Origin: Scedosporium boydii
Lineage: Eukaryota; Ascomycota; Sordariomycetes; Microascales; Microascaceae
Direction: 5' to 3'
Length of the DNA: 32,958 bases
Assembly: GCA_002221725.1 (NCBI GenBank)
Contig: NJFT01000332.1
Coordinates: 1-32,958 of the forward strand
In this document: piece by piece, positions 19,657 through 31,262 of the stretch
Layout: every line of letters begins with the position of its first letter
Numbering within the stretch: position 1 is the first letter of the stretch
The notes under the pieces: generated by a model
Databases searched by the model: none
Seen by the model: only the letters and a program-made list of their open reading frames with translations
What the model was told of the DNA's origin: nothing
Program-made: the position numbers and the translations under genes

Positions 19657-20714
19657 AGTGTGAATGATGCGGGATGTGGAATGGTTGGTAAGCTTTGAGA
19701 CCCGGTAGTTGATCCAAAGGCGTTGTTTGGCAGGAAGCTAAACTTCGGTCCCCACGAGTGAAATTCAGCTTTATCCAAACTTGACGGAGCAGCAGGGGAA
19801 GCAGGTAACTTAATAGCTGGAGAACTTCGGGGCTTATCAGTCCCATATTTATCTTAGCAAGGAGGCAAGGAACCAGTCACTGATTGATAAGTGGGGGGTT
19901 CTTAGACGAGGTCCAAGTCAATTGGACGATGTTTGGACATCGGTTGCAGTGACCGAACCTTTTTTTATGATTACTTATCGGCGTGTTGTGCTATTTTCTA
20001 TCTAGACCCTTGGCTGCACATGCGGGCCGTTGTCCAGAAACCAACTGGATGAGGCAGCTGTGCGGGGGAATCTGCAATATTCTTGAGCGAAGGATGAGCA
20101 TTTCCGAGGAATGGTTCCGCTCCACAAAAAAACCAATTCTCTGAATCAACTGACCCATTAGCGTATTGCTACGAGGACGTGTAAGGAGCTGAATTAGGAA
20201 ACGTCAAAGGCGCGTTGACTGGCAGTCTCCCACTCAGATGTGACTTGGGCAGCGCATTGCCTCGACATCCATGGATCGAATGCCCACCTGGAAAGTAACC
20301 CCAAGACAGGATCTGATCGCTGTGAAGTAAGGTCGTTCGATCTGGCTTCTTGGACAATACCTCATGCGGGACATCAAGAACATTGAGTGGGATATCACAG
20401 AGGGTGACACCAACCACCCACCCCGCCCCGCTCCGGCTCCAAAGGCCCACGGAGGACTTGCTCAAGTAGTTAGGGCGAGCGATGCAGAGAAGCACGACCA
20501 CTCGACTCCCATGTCGTGATTAACCCCACGATCCGTATTCCTTGTGGTACCACCGACTGTCTCTTCAAGTAACAAAATGGTCGGCCACGGGTAGTCTCCT
20601 TCGAAAACCTGCGCATGAGTGTTCTCTCGCTAACATTGGTGAGTAGAAATAACAAAGGGGTTGGCCTAACATTAAATATTCTGAGAGTTTCTTTTCTAGT
20701 TCCCTCGTCACTGA
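19657..20714. other. Divergent promoter region between phosphatase and BTB genes
   Basis: Frames on the minus strand up to 110 codons (20169-20501) show no family likeness. A possible 24-nt 5' exon for the BTB gene is at 20615-20638 (MSVLSLTL followed by GTGAGT). Nothing else was recognised. Confidence 0.5.
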
Positions 20715-20737
20715 GTCGAAGGTTCTAGCGGCTCTTG

Positions 20738-20745
20738 TCACGTGA
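20738..20745. promoter_or_regulatory. TCACGTGA palindrome (bHLH-type E-box)
   Basis: A perfect 8-bp palindrome containing CACGTG lies at the 5' end of the open frame of the BTB gene. CACGTG is bound by fungal bHLH factors such as Pho4/PalcA and Cbf1-like proteins. It lies 1.1 kb from the divergent acid-phosphatase gene. Function is inferred from sequence only. Confidence 0.4.
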
Positions 20746-22046
20746 CTTCATACTTTCCAAGGGAATTCCAAGGGAATTTAGGCTGCGCGGTCAATGTTGA
20801 TTTGAATTTTAAGAGGCCTTTGCAAGCAACGGAAAAAGGCCGTGGCCAGCGCCCACCAACCAATCTAGAGAAATCGCATCACCCAAACAGAAAGCTTACT
20901 GTTAAGGCAATAAGCCCACGTTCCTGCACCGCTAACGCAATAGACGACAACGACACGAACCATGCCTCGGAAATCACCAGGATATCTGTGGATCAGGACG
21001 GAGACCTCGTGTTCCGCGTTGGAGAAGAATTGGAGGAACCAACAAATGAATTTCTCGTTTGCTCTTCCACGCTACGTCGCATATCCCCCGTCTTTAAAAA
21101 GATGTTGTTCGGCGCCTACCGAGAGTCCCAACGGGGAGAAGGGGCTAAACGAGCTGGGGGGGAGTGGCTTGTTGTCTTGCCAGAGGATAGCCCTACCGCC
21201 CTGCTAGTTTTGCTCGGCATCGCCCACTCCGTCTTTAAGCATGTTCCAGCAGCACCGGACGTTCACGCGGTATATGAGATCATGCTCCTTGTGAATAAGT
21301 ATGATTTGGCCAGTGTCATCAGGCCTTGGGCAACCCCCTGGCTAGCTATTGCCAAGACAGCATACACCTCTAGTAAAGTGGATGACCGCGTCAAAGCCAT
21401 GTACATCGCCTTGATCCTAGGCGCAGAAGTTCTCTGCTGCCGACTGGCGACCAAACTTGCGCTAGACGCTGTCTTGGATGATCAAGGATGCTTGCTGATT
21501 AAGAATGGCCGTCGGCTTGATGAATTTTCATGCTCCGGCCCATTTCGTATCGAAGGTAAGCTCAATGTTCGTTTCTGGGGTTCAATGCGACAACTGACCA
21601 TTACAGTAGAATCTATACGAGAAATGAGAAGCATACGGATCCGAGAGATCTGGGAAGACGTAAATGCTCTCCTTAGGGGCATACTCCAGGAGGATAAGTC
21701 TTCTGGTCAGCGGACTCTAGATGTCGAGTTTCTTGGGTCATTCTGGCGCAGCATGGTCAAAATTCGCGGCGACTTGCTTCCAAAATCCCCTGAGAGCATA
21801 ACTGAAAGCGTCAATGAGTTGTCGTCCTCCCTCCGTTTAGTCTCTGGGGGAATTACGGGAGGGCAGTCATCCTCTTACACCAGCAACGACAGCTACAACA
21901 CCAAGCGACTAGAAGCTGTTCTAGATAAGCCTGCGCGATATGGCGGACCTGAGCAACATTCCTTCTCTAAATCACCTTCCCTTCTGTCACCAGAAGACAT
22001 AGCCTTCATGAGAAAACAGAGGCTGGAGACTGGCGTGTTCCCCTAG
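20742..22046 (+). CDS. BTB/POZ-domain protein (5' end unresolved)
   Basis: The frame is open from 20715 to the TAG at 22044-22046. The BTB core begins near ISVDQDGDLVFRVGEE and continues through STLRRISPVFKKMLFGAY, VVLPEDSPTALLVLLGIAHS and LLVNKYDLASVIRPW, the usual fungal BTB pattern. A GTAAGC..TTACAG intron at 21556-21606 (51 bp, in frame, no stop) most likely splits the downstream part, giving RIEVESIRE. No ATG occurs in frame before 21112, inside the domain, so an upstream coding exon is needed; ATG 20615 with a donor at 20639 and an acceptor AAG at 20811-20813 would keep frame but is unproven. Fungal stand-alone BTB proteins of this type have no assigned function; interaction with cullin-3 is possible. 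Confidence 0.75.
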   Translation: MTSYFPREFQGNLGCAVNVDLNFKRPLQATEKGRGQRPPTNLEKSHHPNRKLTVKAISPRSCTANAIDDNDTNHASEITRISVDQDGDLVFRVGEELEEPTNEFLVCSSTLRRISPVFKKMLFGAYRESQRGEGAKRAGGEWLVVLPEDSPTALLVLLGIAHSVFKHVPAAPDVHAVYEIMLLVNKYDLASVIRPWATPWLAIAKTAYTSSKVDDRVKAMYIALILGAEVLCCRLATKLALDAVLDDQGCLLIKNGRRLDEFSCSGPFRIEGKLNVRFWGSMRQLTITVESIREMRSIRIREIWEDVNALLRGILQEDKSSGQRTLDVEFLGSFWRSMVKIRGDLLPKSPESITESVNELSSSLRLVSGGITGGQSSSYTSNDSYNTKRLEAVLDKPARYGGPEQHSFSKSPSLLSPEDIAFMRKQRLETGVFP

Positions 22047-23749
22047 AGGAAGCTCTTGCGTTATTGCAGTGGGCAAAACACTCCTGTGTCGAGGTCGTAT
22101 TAATCAATGTCAACAATCCTAAGAAGTCATTCATGTGAAGTCTGGTTTAGTTGGGCCAAACCTGCCGAGTTGAACGAAAATAGCCCATAACCTTTCGCTC
22201 TGGTTAGCTAATTGAAGATTTCAATATCGATTTGGAATAATACCCGATATTGGGACACACTGGAAGTTAGTCTTTTCACACACACACGCCCTCTGTGTCT
22301 GAGGCTTGTGATTCTCAGCTATATCTCTAATGGCAGGTACTCAGTTGGCACTTCATTGACCCAACTCTTTAATCATTAAAGTGCTAATCCTCGAGGGCGG
22401 GTGTAAATTCCTGAGCTTGGTCTGTAAATAACTATGATCCGAACAGTTATCTCATCCAGAGTAGAGTTGTAACCGACTATAACTGGGACATATAGGATGC
22501 AACCTGTCAGGCCATTGGCTCCTCTCCCAATCAGACTCCCGCACTAGGGTCATGAGGGAGCTTTTTTATGACCATATTGTCTATTGGTGTCGAGATTAAA
22601 GGTATGGGGAATAGATCCTTGCCTCTAGCCGACGAGTGTAGACGATTTCCGTGTCAGTAGCTTGTTGCCCCTTTGCCTGCCATCATAACTTAAGGACGCT
22701 TCATATGGAGGGGAGGGTGGTAGTAGGCAAGGCCGTCGCGGCTTGAGTCGTCGTCTCTTTGGTGCAGATCGTGCGTGTAACTCACACTTGAGGTGGCCGT
22801 TACCCCGGTTTCTCAGGTTCTGCCTGGGCCTAGTTCGTTACGAGCAACACCAAACCTAATGATGTGGGGGAATGGAACGTCGTTCAATGCATTCACGAAA
22901 GAGTCGTCTTTTCGCCTTCTGTTGGTTAACTGGGGACTCCGACTGCATGGATGCGTTCTACGCCATGCATGAATGTGTCCGTTCTGCGAAAGGTCCTGTT
23001 TGAGTTAGGAAGCAATAATCAGAAAATCACAGTGAGGTATAGATATCTCGAAGAGTCCTAGATCCCAGGTCAAACGTTGAGCAGTCCCCCCTGGCGTTGA
23101 CTTGCACTTTGTGTCTCGCATCATGACATTAATGGGGGATTTTCGATTCAGCACACGAAGCATCCGTGTTCTCCGTAACACGAAGGAGATCCAGGCGGGT
23201 GTTTTTGTTCCACGAAGTTGGGATGAGAATGTCTAGCATGGACTTGGTAGTTGAAACGAAACAACTTCGTACCCACATGTGGAAATGGTGTGTTTCTTAT
23301 ATCTGGTCTTCGACTAGGACATACTGGTAATCTAGAGAGTGGACCTGCATCGGATGGGCGTTAGCTAATAGGTTTTGGTTGTTCGATTTCTAGCGATTCA
23401 CAGCCACTCTCGTTGCAAAGAATCTCTTAAAATAAACCAAGGGTTCTGCCAAAAATAAGCAGGCAATCAGCAAATGAAACCCTCGTCCCTCAACTTCTCG
23501 GCAAGATTACCTTATGAGTGATCCAGGATCCACTCTGGACTGCACATCAGCGTAAGACTCTGGGGAAAGTTGCTCCATACCCTGTCAATTATGTGCAAAG
23601 ATGAAATTAGAATCGCCCAAATCGTGCCTCCCTTTCCATGCGTCTTTTATTATTTTACCATGAGAATAATATATACTTAAAGCCCCCAAATACAAAGATA
23701 ATACTAGTGCCTTCTTTTTTTCCACTTCTTTAAGATCGCAGTCCCCAAG
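22047..23749. other. Intergenic region (1.7 kb), nothing recognised
   Basis: No frame of 60 codons occurs and no tRNA, 5S or other RNA motif was seen. It contains a short CA run near 22280 and two imperfect relatives of the TACTTCGTA motif around 23211-23271. It presumably serves as 3' flank of the BTB gene and promoter of the 23750 gene. Confidence 0.6.
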
Positions 23750-24777
23750 ATGAGCTACTCGACGTTACCAGAGGTTGTGCCGGACCCGGCACCGCAGGCA
23801 CTCTCACAGGCGGAGGCTTACGATAGAGCAGGGGCGGATATCCGTGATCAGAAATTCACTGTCGTCGACGATCCCAAACCTAGCCACTATGCTCTGAATG
23901 GAACACCAGTGCCTCATTACACAGTCTCGCCATTGACTCCGGCCCCGCCCTATAGACCATCGACAGCAGGCGATCCGTCATACCCCAACTATGCCGCTGG
24001 CACGGGTGTGGCCGGCTGGGAGAATGTCTCGAGGAAGGACAGCACGGTCCAGCGAGACTGGGCGTCCGAGGTACCACCCAAGAAGGACGACCGGAGGATA
24101 TGTGGCATGAAGAAGGTTTTTCTCATTATTCTGGCGCTTGCCCTGATAATGATCGTGGCAGGAGTAGGAGGGGGTGTGGGGGCCATCGCCGCCCGGCAAA
24201 AGGCATCAGAGAAGGCCGAGGCCGCGGATCAATCATCGTAAGATGCCTCCCGTCCCGTTTTGTTTCTCAATGTCCCCCTCTTTTCCCGATAACTGACGCA
24301 AAGGCTAGAACACCACCACCTACTGCTAGTGCACCATCTTCGGCAGGAACCCCATCGCCTACCGACGAAACAACACCATCTGTATCCTCGACAGCCTCTG
24401 AGCCATCCTCCCCCGCCCCTACCTCCGCTCCCACCTCATCCACGCGTTCCTCATCCGCCTCGCCTCGTCCTACCACCACCCGGCAGGAAATTATCGACGT
24501 GGGCTTCAGATTCAAGGCATTTTCCGGCGACAAGTTCTCTGGGAAGTCGACCGAAGTCCAGGGAAAGCCCGGTTTCGTAGACCTTCCTTTCAGTTCGACA
24601 AGCTACAAGTGGGATCCAAAGGGCTCTGGCTGCTGTGTCACGTTCTGCCAGGGCACATCCAAGAGCGTCGGGTGGAGGTGTACGGAGTTTGAACGTGAGG
24701 AGTCCAGCTCGTCATTCGATAGGTTATTTATCGGCTGCGGCGATGATGGGAAGCAGGAAAACTCGCGCTGCTCTTGA
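23750..24777 (+). CDS. Type II single-pass membrane protein with Cys-rich C-terminal ectodomain, 318 aa
   Basis: Two exons, 23750-24237 and 24309-24777. The 71-bp intron runs GTAAGA..GCTAG with a CTGAC branch site and joins QSS to TPPPTAS in frame. The start context is cccaagATGagc. There is no signal peptide. A Pro/Tyr-rich cytosolic N-terminus (about 120 residues) precedes one transmembrane helix at about 123-148 with a basic flank before it, predicting N-in/C-out topology. A Ser/Thr/Pro-rich, probably O-mannosylated stalk follows, then a compact C-terminal module with six cysteines (GCCVTFC, WRC, GCG, RCS), likely three disulfides. The plan is common in Pezizomycotina as hypothetical proteins. 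I do not recognise the ectodomain; a surface binding or sensing role is only a guess. Confidence 0.85.
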
Positions 24778-27737
24778 AACAAGGAAATGGGACCTTTGTT
24801 TTAGCAATCATGTTTTCCTTTCAACGTGGAAACCTCCGCGAGTGTGATGGGATGGTGATGTATGAAGGGATATCTCGGCATCGGTGGTCGGAATAAAATG
24901 GAAAGCCCTCAGGGACAAAGCGGAGTTTCGGTGATTCATTGTGGGAAATGGTGCGCTTTCTAGAGAAGGCTGCTGACCGAAGCGAAAAGGGTTGGTCGTC
25001 CAGAGAGCTGTGCTGCGATCAAGGCTGTTACCGAGTCTCAATCGATCAACCCGAAAAAAGGGCCTGTTCTACATCGATGTGTCTGTCGCCTAGATTTCGC
25101 ATCAATTGACCTTGACATAATTAATCTTGTGCTGGGTCATTAATTCTCGAACGAATTGTTTTGCATCATTGAGAAACGCTCAACGCCGAGCTTGTGGTCT
25201 TGGATTTGTCTACAATTCAGCGCTGATAAGATAAAGTAGGATATTCGAAAGGCTCTGCGACGTCATGGAGGCTGTCAGATTCTGCAGGTGTGGTAGTCAA
25301 AACTCGATCATCTGAATCCTTGCATTAGTGAGCCCAGCGCCATTCGCGGAAGACGCATTGGGGCGGTGAGTGCCTGGACTTTGTGTGCGCTTTGAAGCTG
25401 ATTCTGGCTTAGTCCTAGATATCGAGTTAAACGAGCTTTCTTGATCAGACGAGGAATGTACTTGTAAGTTATCGAGGTAGCATGTTGCCTCGCCATTCTT
25501 GTCTCGCCTCGCCAGTGGTGGTATTTGAAATTTTGGCGGTGAGGAAAGGATAGTAATGACAGCAATTGGGCCAAGAGAAATGTTTCACCAATTCGGAGAA
25601 ATCAATACGCCCTTGGACCATCGGAAACGCTGACCATGTGATTGATAGTCCGGCTTCATGCAGGGGACCTTGGGCAACTTTGAAGGAAATCATCCCTAAA
25701 CTACATGCTTAATCGGCATCGCGTTGGGAGGATCCGTTGCTGGGCGTTAAATGACTCGATCCTGACCAGATACCGGATCGACGTTTGGCTCGCGTGGTTT
25801 GGACAAGCCTTCGAGTGGTTTGATGGTGATGTTGTTCGGTCACAACGGACCCGACGCGAGATTTGAGGGGGACAGCATCGAGCAGTAAGATCAAATGTGA
25901 ATGACATGGTGGAGATCAAAAGGGGCTGGTCCAATGTCCAGTCCAGCCCCAGTCTGGATGAATTAGGCGGATACGCATAAATCCGGAACCCGGACTGTAA
26001 TTCGGGCCCTCATCAATTTTTACCTTGCACCATCCGTGCAATATTACTCTGGACTGGATGGATTCTTCCGGTTGAGGAGATCATTCTAGTAGATAGCTCA
26101 AGCCTACTTCGTACTTCCAAGAAAGGAAGCTGGGCTTTCGTCTGCGAATAATCGGGGCATCTGTGTCCTAGGTCCTCGGAGGATTGCTATTGTTGGCTGA
26201 ATCCGTTGCCTCGGGTCGGATTCGCGGGCGTACCCACGAAGTATCTTCTAACGGTTCTTTGCGAAGGTCTTTTTTTGGAACATCCCGCTGGAGGGGTGAA
26301 TTGATCGGAGGTGGAAAGGGGGGAGGGGCGTGGCTTTTGATCTAACAACCGAGGAAGACTGAGCTCTCAAATGTCGAAGGCGTGGGTTTATTCTCAGCGC
26401 GGGAGTTCAGTTTCGTAGCGCGCAATGGTGCGAGTTAAAATTGTTGGTACCTCAGCTGGAAATCTCTTGCTCCTTGAAGTGTGCCTCGTCGCCGACATCA
26501 ATCCTCCTTCCTCGAAGATTTGGAAGTAATGGTCGCGTGTGTCGCCCCAATCCGGTTTCTCGATACGCGTGTCCGTATTTCACACATCAAACCAATCGAT
26601 TCTCCATTTCCTTTGATCAATCTCCATTTCCCACGACGCACTGCTGACGCTTTGGCTAGTGCCGAAGGAAGACCAGCCACCCACTCGCCGGATTTATCCC
26701 TCAAAATACCGCCCGCCCTTCTTGGCGTTGGCAAGGAGGTTCTGACATGAAGGGCGCGTCGATGCAATTGGTAAGACCGTAAAGTACAGAGGTGAGGCGT
26801 CCAGCCTGTTGTGCTGTTTTTCCAATTGCCTTGGTCGCGAGCCATGCCAACACTGGGTCCTCCTTGCTAGCCGTCCGTTTACTTCGTACCCCCATTCGAG
26901 TGTCACCTGACGCACTGTTGCTGCCCAATTGCGACCCGCGTCTCACGAATTTACTGCGCAAACCTTCCCTCAATCGGTTTCTTACGTGTCTAGATCGTAG
27001 AGGTTTGCGAGGTCATTTCAGTTAAATATAACGCAGTCGGTATATGTAGTACCTCCCATCACTGTGCTGCCGTGTTCCGACTACCTCTTCCATACCATAC
27101 GATTCTCGATTCTCAAAATGCAGATCTTTGTGCACGCTTGGGACCAGGCTTACTGGGGTGTGCCTGGTGGGGTTGGTTCACATCAAATCCAACATTGAAG
27201 TCTCCATTGCTTCGGTGATCAGGACCAGTCCATAATAAGGATGAGGCAGCTTTGGAATTTTCAGAATTAAAAATTAAAAATAGAATAATCTCCAAGAGCG
27301 GTACGAGAGCAATGAGCATGATGGATCTCGGACATTTCCACCACTGGCTGGACCGAATTGGCTTCAATTTTTTGCCTTGGAATCGCCACTCCATCAAAGA
27401 GCAGAAGGGCGAAAAGAAGTTTCTTTCGTAGGTGATGCCGATATGCTATTATTGCATAAACGGTTCGCGTCCAACGCTCTGGATTGATGTAGGCATAATA
27501 GTCGCTAGATGAATCGCTCCCTGTACCAAGTCTCTGCTAAAGCCAGAACGAGCCAGGAGCGTTCCAGGAGGTTACCGTGCACCAGTCAGGGGTGCCCTTT
27601 CCTCGCTTTGCTCCACTTTGGGCTGCTATTTCCTTCGAAAATGGGCGGCCCCCAATTGCAATCCAACCTGTCCAGCCGCGACTGACAACTGGTTTGCAAA
27701 AGGGTCAGACCACAGCGTGGGTCACTAGACCAAAACT
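24778..27737. other. Long intergenic region (3 kb), no supported gene
   Basis: Frames up to 115 codons (26498-26845 minus) exist, but none resembles a protein family and they overlap one another on both strands. Three copies of the TACTTCGTA motif or close relatives occur (26105, 26235, 26880). A short frame at 27118-27198 begins with the first five codons of ubiquitin. No RNA gene was found. Confidence 0.55.
27118..27198 (+). other. Short ORF starting MQIFV, like the first codons of ubiquitin
   Basis: ATG CAG ATC TTT GTG encodes MQIFV, identical to the start of eukaryotic ubiquitin, in an excellent context (tctcaaaATG). The frame then continues HAWDQAYWGV to a TGA after 26 codons, with no ubiquitin likeness. 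No KTLTGK or later ubiquitin segment was found downstream in any frame. It may be a relic of a ubiquitin gene 5' end or coincidence. Confidence 0.3.
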
Positions 27738-28436
27738 CGCCTCCTCTTCCACATCCTAATTCCATCTCTCCTCCCTTCTCCTCCCCTCACATAATCACCA
27801 TCATCACTCTCCTCCTCACCGACCTTTTTCGCCTCCTCTCCCACGCTTTCCACGCGGCGACATACTCTCGGTAAGAATTTTATTTCGCTCTTTTCCCTTT
27901 TCAACCCATTTCTACCCTTTCCCGACCTATTTATTTCCCACTTCCTGTCCGGAATTTACCCTAATCCTTCCCCATCAAGTCCCCTGGGCTCCCGTCATCA
28001 ATCAAGCATCTTCTGTCTTTCATTTCTGACTCAACATTATTAGGGCTTAGGTGTGTATTCTCCGATTTTCTCCCGTTACCGTCATCCAAACTCGACTCAT
28101 TGTCTTCTGCCACGCGTCTCTTTCCTACGATTCCTCTCCAGGAGTCATCCCCAGCCGAATATCCCCAACGTCGAACCCCTCACGGTTACGCAGCCTTGCC
28201 TCTGTCCCCTCTCGTCTCTTCCCTATTCAGCCTACGTTACATGTCTTTTCTTTTCTTCCCTTTGGGCTCTAGACATCGATTTATATCCCATATCCTCACG
28301 CCGGAACCTAACTAACCAATTCGGTGAATCAGGTTGACGCCTCCACGTCCCCTACCCGTATCATCGACTCGACTTAACCGAATCATCATCGTCTGCTTCC
28401 GTCTCTCAGGAACGGTCGCACCTCAATACCACCGCC
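27738..28436 (+). promoter_or_regulatory. Casein kinase I promoter and 5' leader with probable UTR intron
   Basis: Bases 27738-27870 are strongly pyrimidine-rich, typical of the region around transcription starts of well-expressed fungal genes. A GTAAGA donor at 27871 and an acceptor at 28331-28332 (GAATCAG), preceded by overlapping CTAAC branch motifs (cctaactaacc), suggest a 5'-UTR intron of about 460 bp. A nearer acceptor at 28050 (GGCTTAG) is possible. The frames across this stretch (28051-28337) are then intron and leader. Confidence 0.5.
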
Positions 28437-29773
28437 ATGACCACCATGGTATGTGACTAGACATTTCTCGACCCTTTGCGGGAAACGATCAGCTAGCTCT
28501 TATCCGTGATATGGCTACCAGTGCTAACATTCTTGTCACCCACAGGATCTACGTGTCGGTAACAAGTACCGCATCGGTCGAAAGATCGGTTCGGGCTCTT
28601 TCGGCGATATTTACCTGGGCACTAATATTATCTCTGGGGAGGAAATTGCCATCAAGCTTGAGAGCGTCAAGGCCAAGCATCCCCAGCTTGAGTATGAAGC
28701 CCGAGTCTACAAGTCCCTGGCCGGCGGTGTCGGCATTCCTTTCGTCCGCTGGTTTGGCACCGAGTGTGACTACAATGCCATGGTCCTGGACCTTTTGGGC
28801 CCCAGCTTGGAGGACCTTTTCAACTTCTGTAACCGGAAGTTCACCCTGAAGACGGTCCTCCTCCTCGCCGACCAGCTCATCTCCCGCATCGAGTACATCC
28901 ATGCCAAGTCCTTCATCCACCGCGACATCAAGCCCGATAACTTCCTCATGGGTATCGGTAAACGCGGCAACCAGGTCAACGTCATTGACTTCGGCCTGGC
29001 CAAGAAATATCGCGACCCCAAGACTCATTTCCATATCCCCTACCGCGAGAACAAGAACCTCACTGGCACCGCTCGATATGCCTCCATCAATACTCACCTT
29101 GGTGTCGGTACGTTGCCATCTATTATCTCTCCCTCTCCCGCTCTCCCGCTCCCCTTTTCCCTCTAAATCCGTCCTGTTGCTAATACGTGTTTTCTAGAAC
29201 AATCTCGACGTGATGACATGGAATCTCTTGGTTACGTCATGCTTTACTTCTGCCGTGGTTCGCTTCCCTGGCAGGGTCTGAAGGCTGCTACCAAGAAGCA
29301 GAAGTACGACCGCATCATGGAGAAGAAGATGACCACCCCGACCGAGGTTCTTTGCCGTGGCTTCCCTAACGAGTTCGCCATTTACCTTAACTACACTCGT
29401 TCGCTCCGTTTCGACGACAAGCCCGATTACAGCTACCTCCGTAAGATCTTCCGTGATCTCTTCGTCCGTGAGGGCTTCCAGTACGACTATGTCTTCGACT
29501 GGACCGTCTATAAGTACCAGCGAAACTTGAATACCAGCTCTTCGTCCCAGGCTGCCAATGCCAACGCTGCTGCTCAGGGCGGCGGTGCTGCCAAGCCGAA
29601 TCCCACTTCGTCCCGCCGACGACCTCAGGATCCCGAGGCCGAACACGGAGTTGACCGACTGTAAGTGCTAAGCCGAGCGCCTCCATGCTGTCAATTCAAT
29701 ATGACCCCTTCACCCAAGAGCGGATTAGTGCTCTATCAATTACGTTCCACTAACATCAACCAGTGGACGATAA
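28437..29773 (+). CDS. ckiA: Casein kinase I (CK1 delta/epsilon type), 348 aa
   Basis: Exons: 28437-28448 (12 nt, MTTM), 28546-29107, 29198-29660 and 29764-29773 (10 nt). The last intron (GTAAGT..CACTAAC..CAACCAG) changes the ending from DRL-stop to DRLGR-stop; skipping it still yields a protein. The kinase domain has the glycine loop IGSGSFG at 18-24, Lys41 in IAIKLE, the CK1 hallmark [18 protein letters not shown] with Asp131, DFG at 152-154, and [10 protein letters not shown] in place of APE, as in all CK1. The tail after about residue 300 is short, Ala/Ser/Pro-rich, and ends without a C-terminal Cys pair, unlike the palmitoylated Yck type. The gene corresponds to Hrr25 of yeast and CkiA of Aspergillus, essential kinases acting in nucleus and cytoplasm on trafficking, DNA repair and nutrient-permease control. 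Confidence 0.96.
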
Positions 29774-31262
29774 GCGGACTATGATGAGAGCCCCCGAAGG
29801 ATTGTACCTCTAGTACGGTGGCCCGCGAGATTTGCCTCGAAATCCCGTCCCGCCCGCTGCTGTACATACAACCGTTTCTCCCATGATCATTGTTTGAACC
29901 CGTGGACCAGGTGTATACCGGCTTTTTCGACCGGATCCGCGACCCCCCATGCCACCAAATGCAGTTTGTAGCTCGGAGCGGACTGCTGCTTGGCCTTCCT
30001 CTCCTTTGGAGCAACATCTGAATGGCGTGTCGCGTGCTAGACCCTAGTCACGATGCATCTCATATAGCATGGGTTTCCTTGTTTTCCTTTTTGCGTCGTT
30101 TCCTTTTTCGTTCTGTCGTGGTTTGGGATTGTTACTACATGGCTCGTGATGACATTCAGTCTAGAAGCCCGGTTCTCCACCGTCGTCAATAGCGATGGTG
30201 TGTAGCACTGGGCTTTGACGGCTTGGATCTCGCTCGAACGGCATGTCCGGTACCTTTTTCGGAAGGTACTACAATGAGAGACGGGAGAAGATGGGCTGTT
30301 GTCTCGGGCATCTCCTAGTACAGGTCCTTCTCGTACAGCGGAGACCGTCGATACCCCATCCTGATCCAATCCAGATGGCCAGATGGACAGTCATCTTCCA
30401 ACCCATCTTTCTATTTCCTAATTTCCCCAATTTGTTTTCTCATTCATGTTATTTCCTTTGCAGCGCAGCGTCGTGCCGAATGTTCGTCCGTCTCATCGTT
30501 CCGACACCCGCCAATACCATCCGTTAATACTAAGAAGGCCATGCCCTCGCTGGTTTTGTGGAAGAAAGTTTTGCATTAGAGCAAAGCATGCGGACTGAAC
30601 CTGACCGTTTCCCCTCGGGCGTCAATGCGATTTTGTTCTCTTTTCTTTAGTTGTGTGCATGTTTATTGCTTTCGATCTGGAAATGCTCTGGGCCAGCCTT
30701 TAATTTAGCGGTATGTCTCTCTACTGCCTCAAGGGCTCTGTGCCCAGGTCAGTGAGATTCTTCTCTCGAACTCGTTCCCGGCGATAGTTTCTCCTAGTTA
30801 ACTCGACTTGCGGTCCCGCCTTTCCCAATCGCCAGAGCCATCCCTGCATCAAACTCACGATTGTCCGACTCTCATACTTTTGCCCCAGGGTAGTTCAATC
30901 ATGAACATCGCGATGGTGAGGGAAGCCAGGCACATCACACAGCGGGTAGTATTTATTCTCTTAACTAGCATCGAAATTTAAGTGCGCTCTCCTTATATCC
31001 AGTTTTCCTCTGTAATTCATGATGTCAGAGATCAGATCCAAGCAACGCCCTCCATCCGCCCTTGACTGCGTCCCATCCTGCGTAGCGAGAATGCAACGCT
31101 ACTGTGTCTTCACTGGGTGTATTTATCCGCTTCGATATACCTCAGTACCAAATGTGTCGTCACATAACGCGTTAGCAATGTTCTGAAGTACAGACTCACT
31201 CTTGTCAGTTACTAGCGGCGTTGTGCGACCGGCATTCTCTTAGCTTGAGTCCTGGCGACCTC
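29774..31262. other. Convergent 3' region between casein kinase I and LPMO
   Basis: The two genes face each other, so this 1.5 kb should contain both 3' UTRs. It includes short frames up to 110 codons with no family likeness. The first several hundred bases after the kinase are T/C-rich and look like a long 3' UTR. No RNA gene was seen. Confidence 0.55.

Noticed and set aside
20169..20501. 110-codon minus frame in the phosphatase/BTB promoter region
   Set aside because: No motif, and it lies in the divergent promoter region; not supported.
26498..26845. 115-codon minus frame in the 3-kb gap
   Set aside because: Overlapping frames on both strands and no family likeness suggest chance in balanced-composition DNA.
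28549..29097. 182-codon open frame antisense to casein kinase I
   Set aside because: It mirrors the codon-biased kinase exon, has no family likeness and is explained by high GC at third positions of the sense gene.
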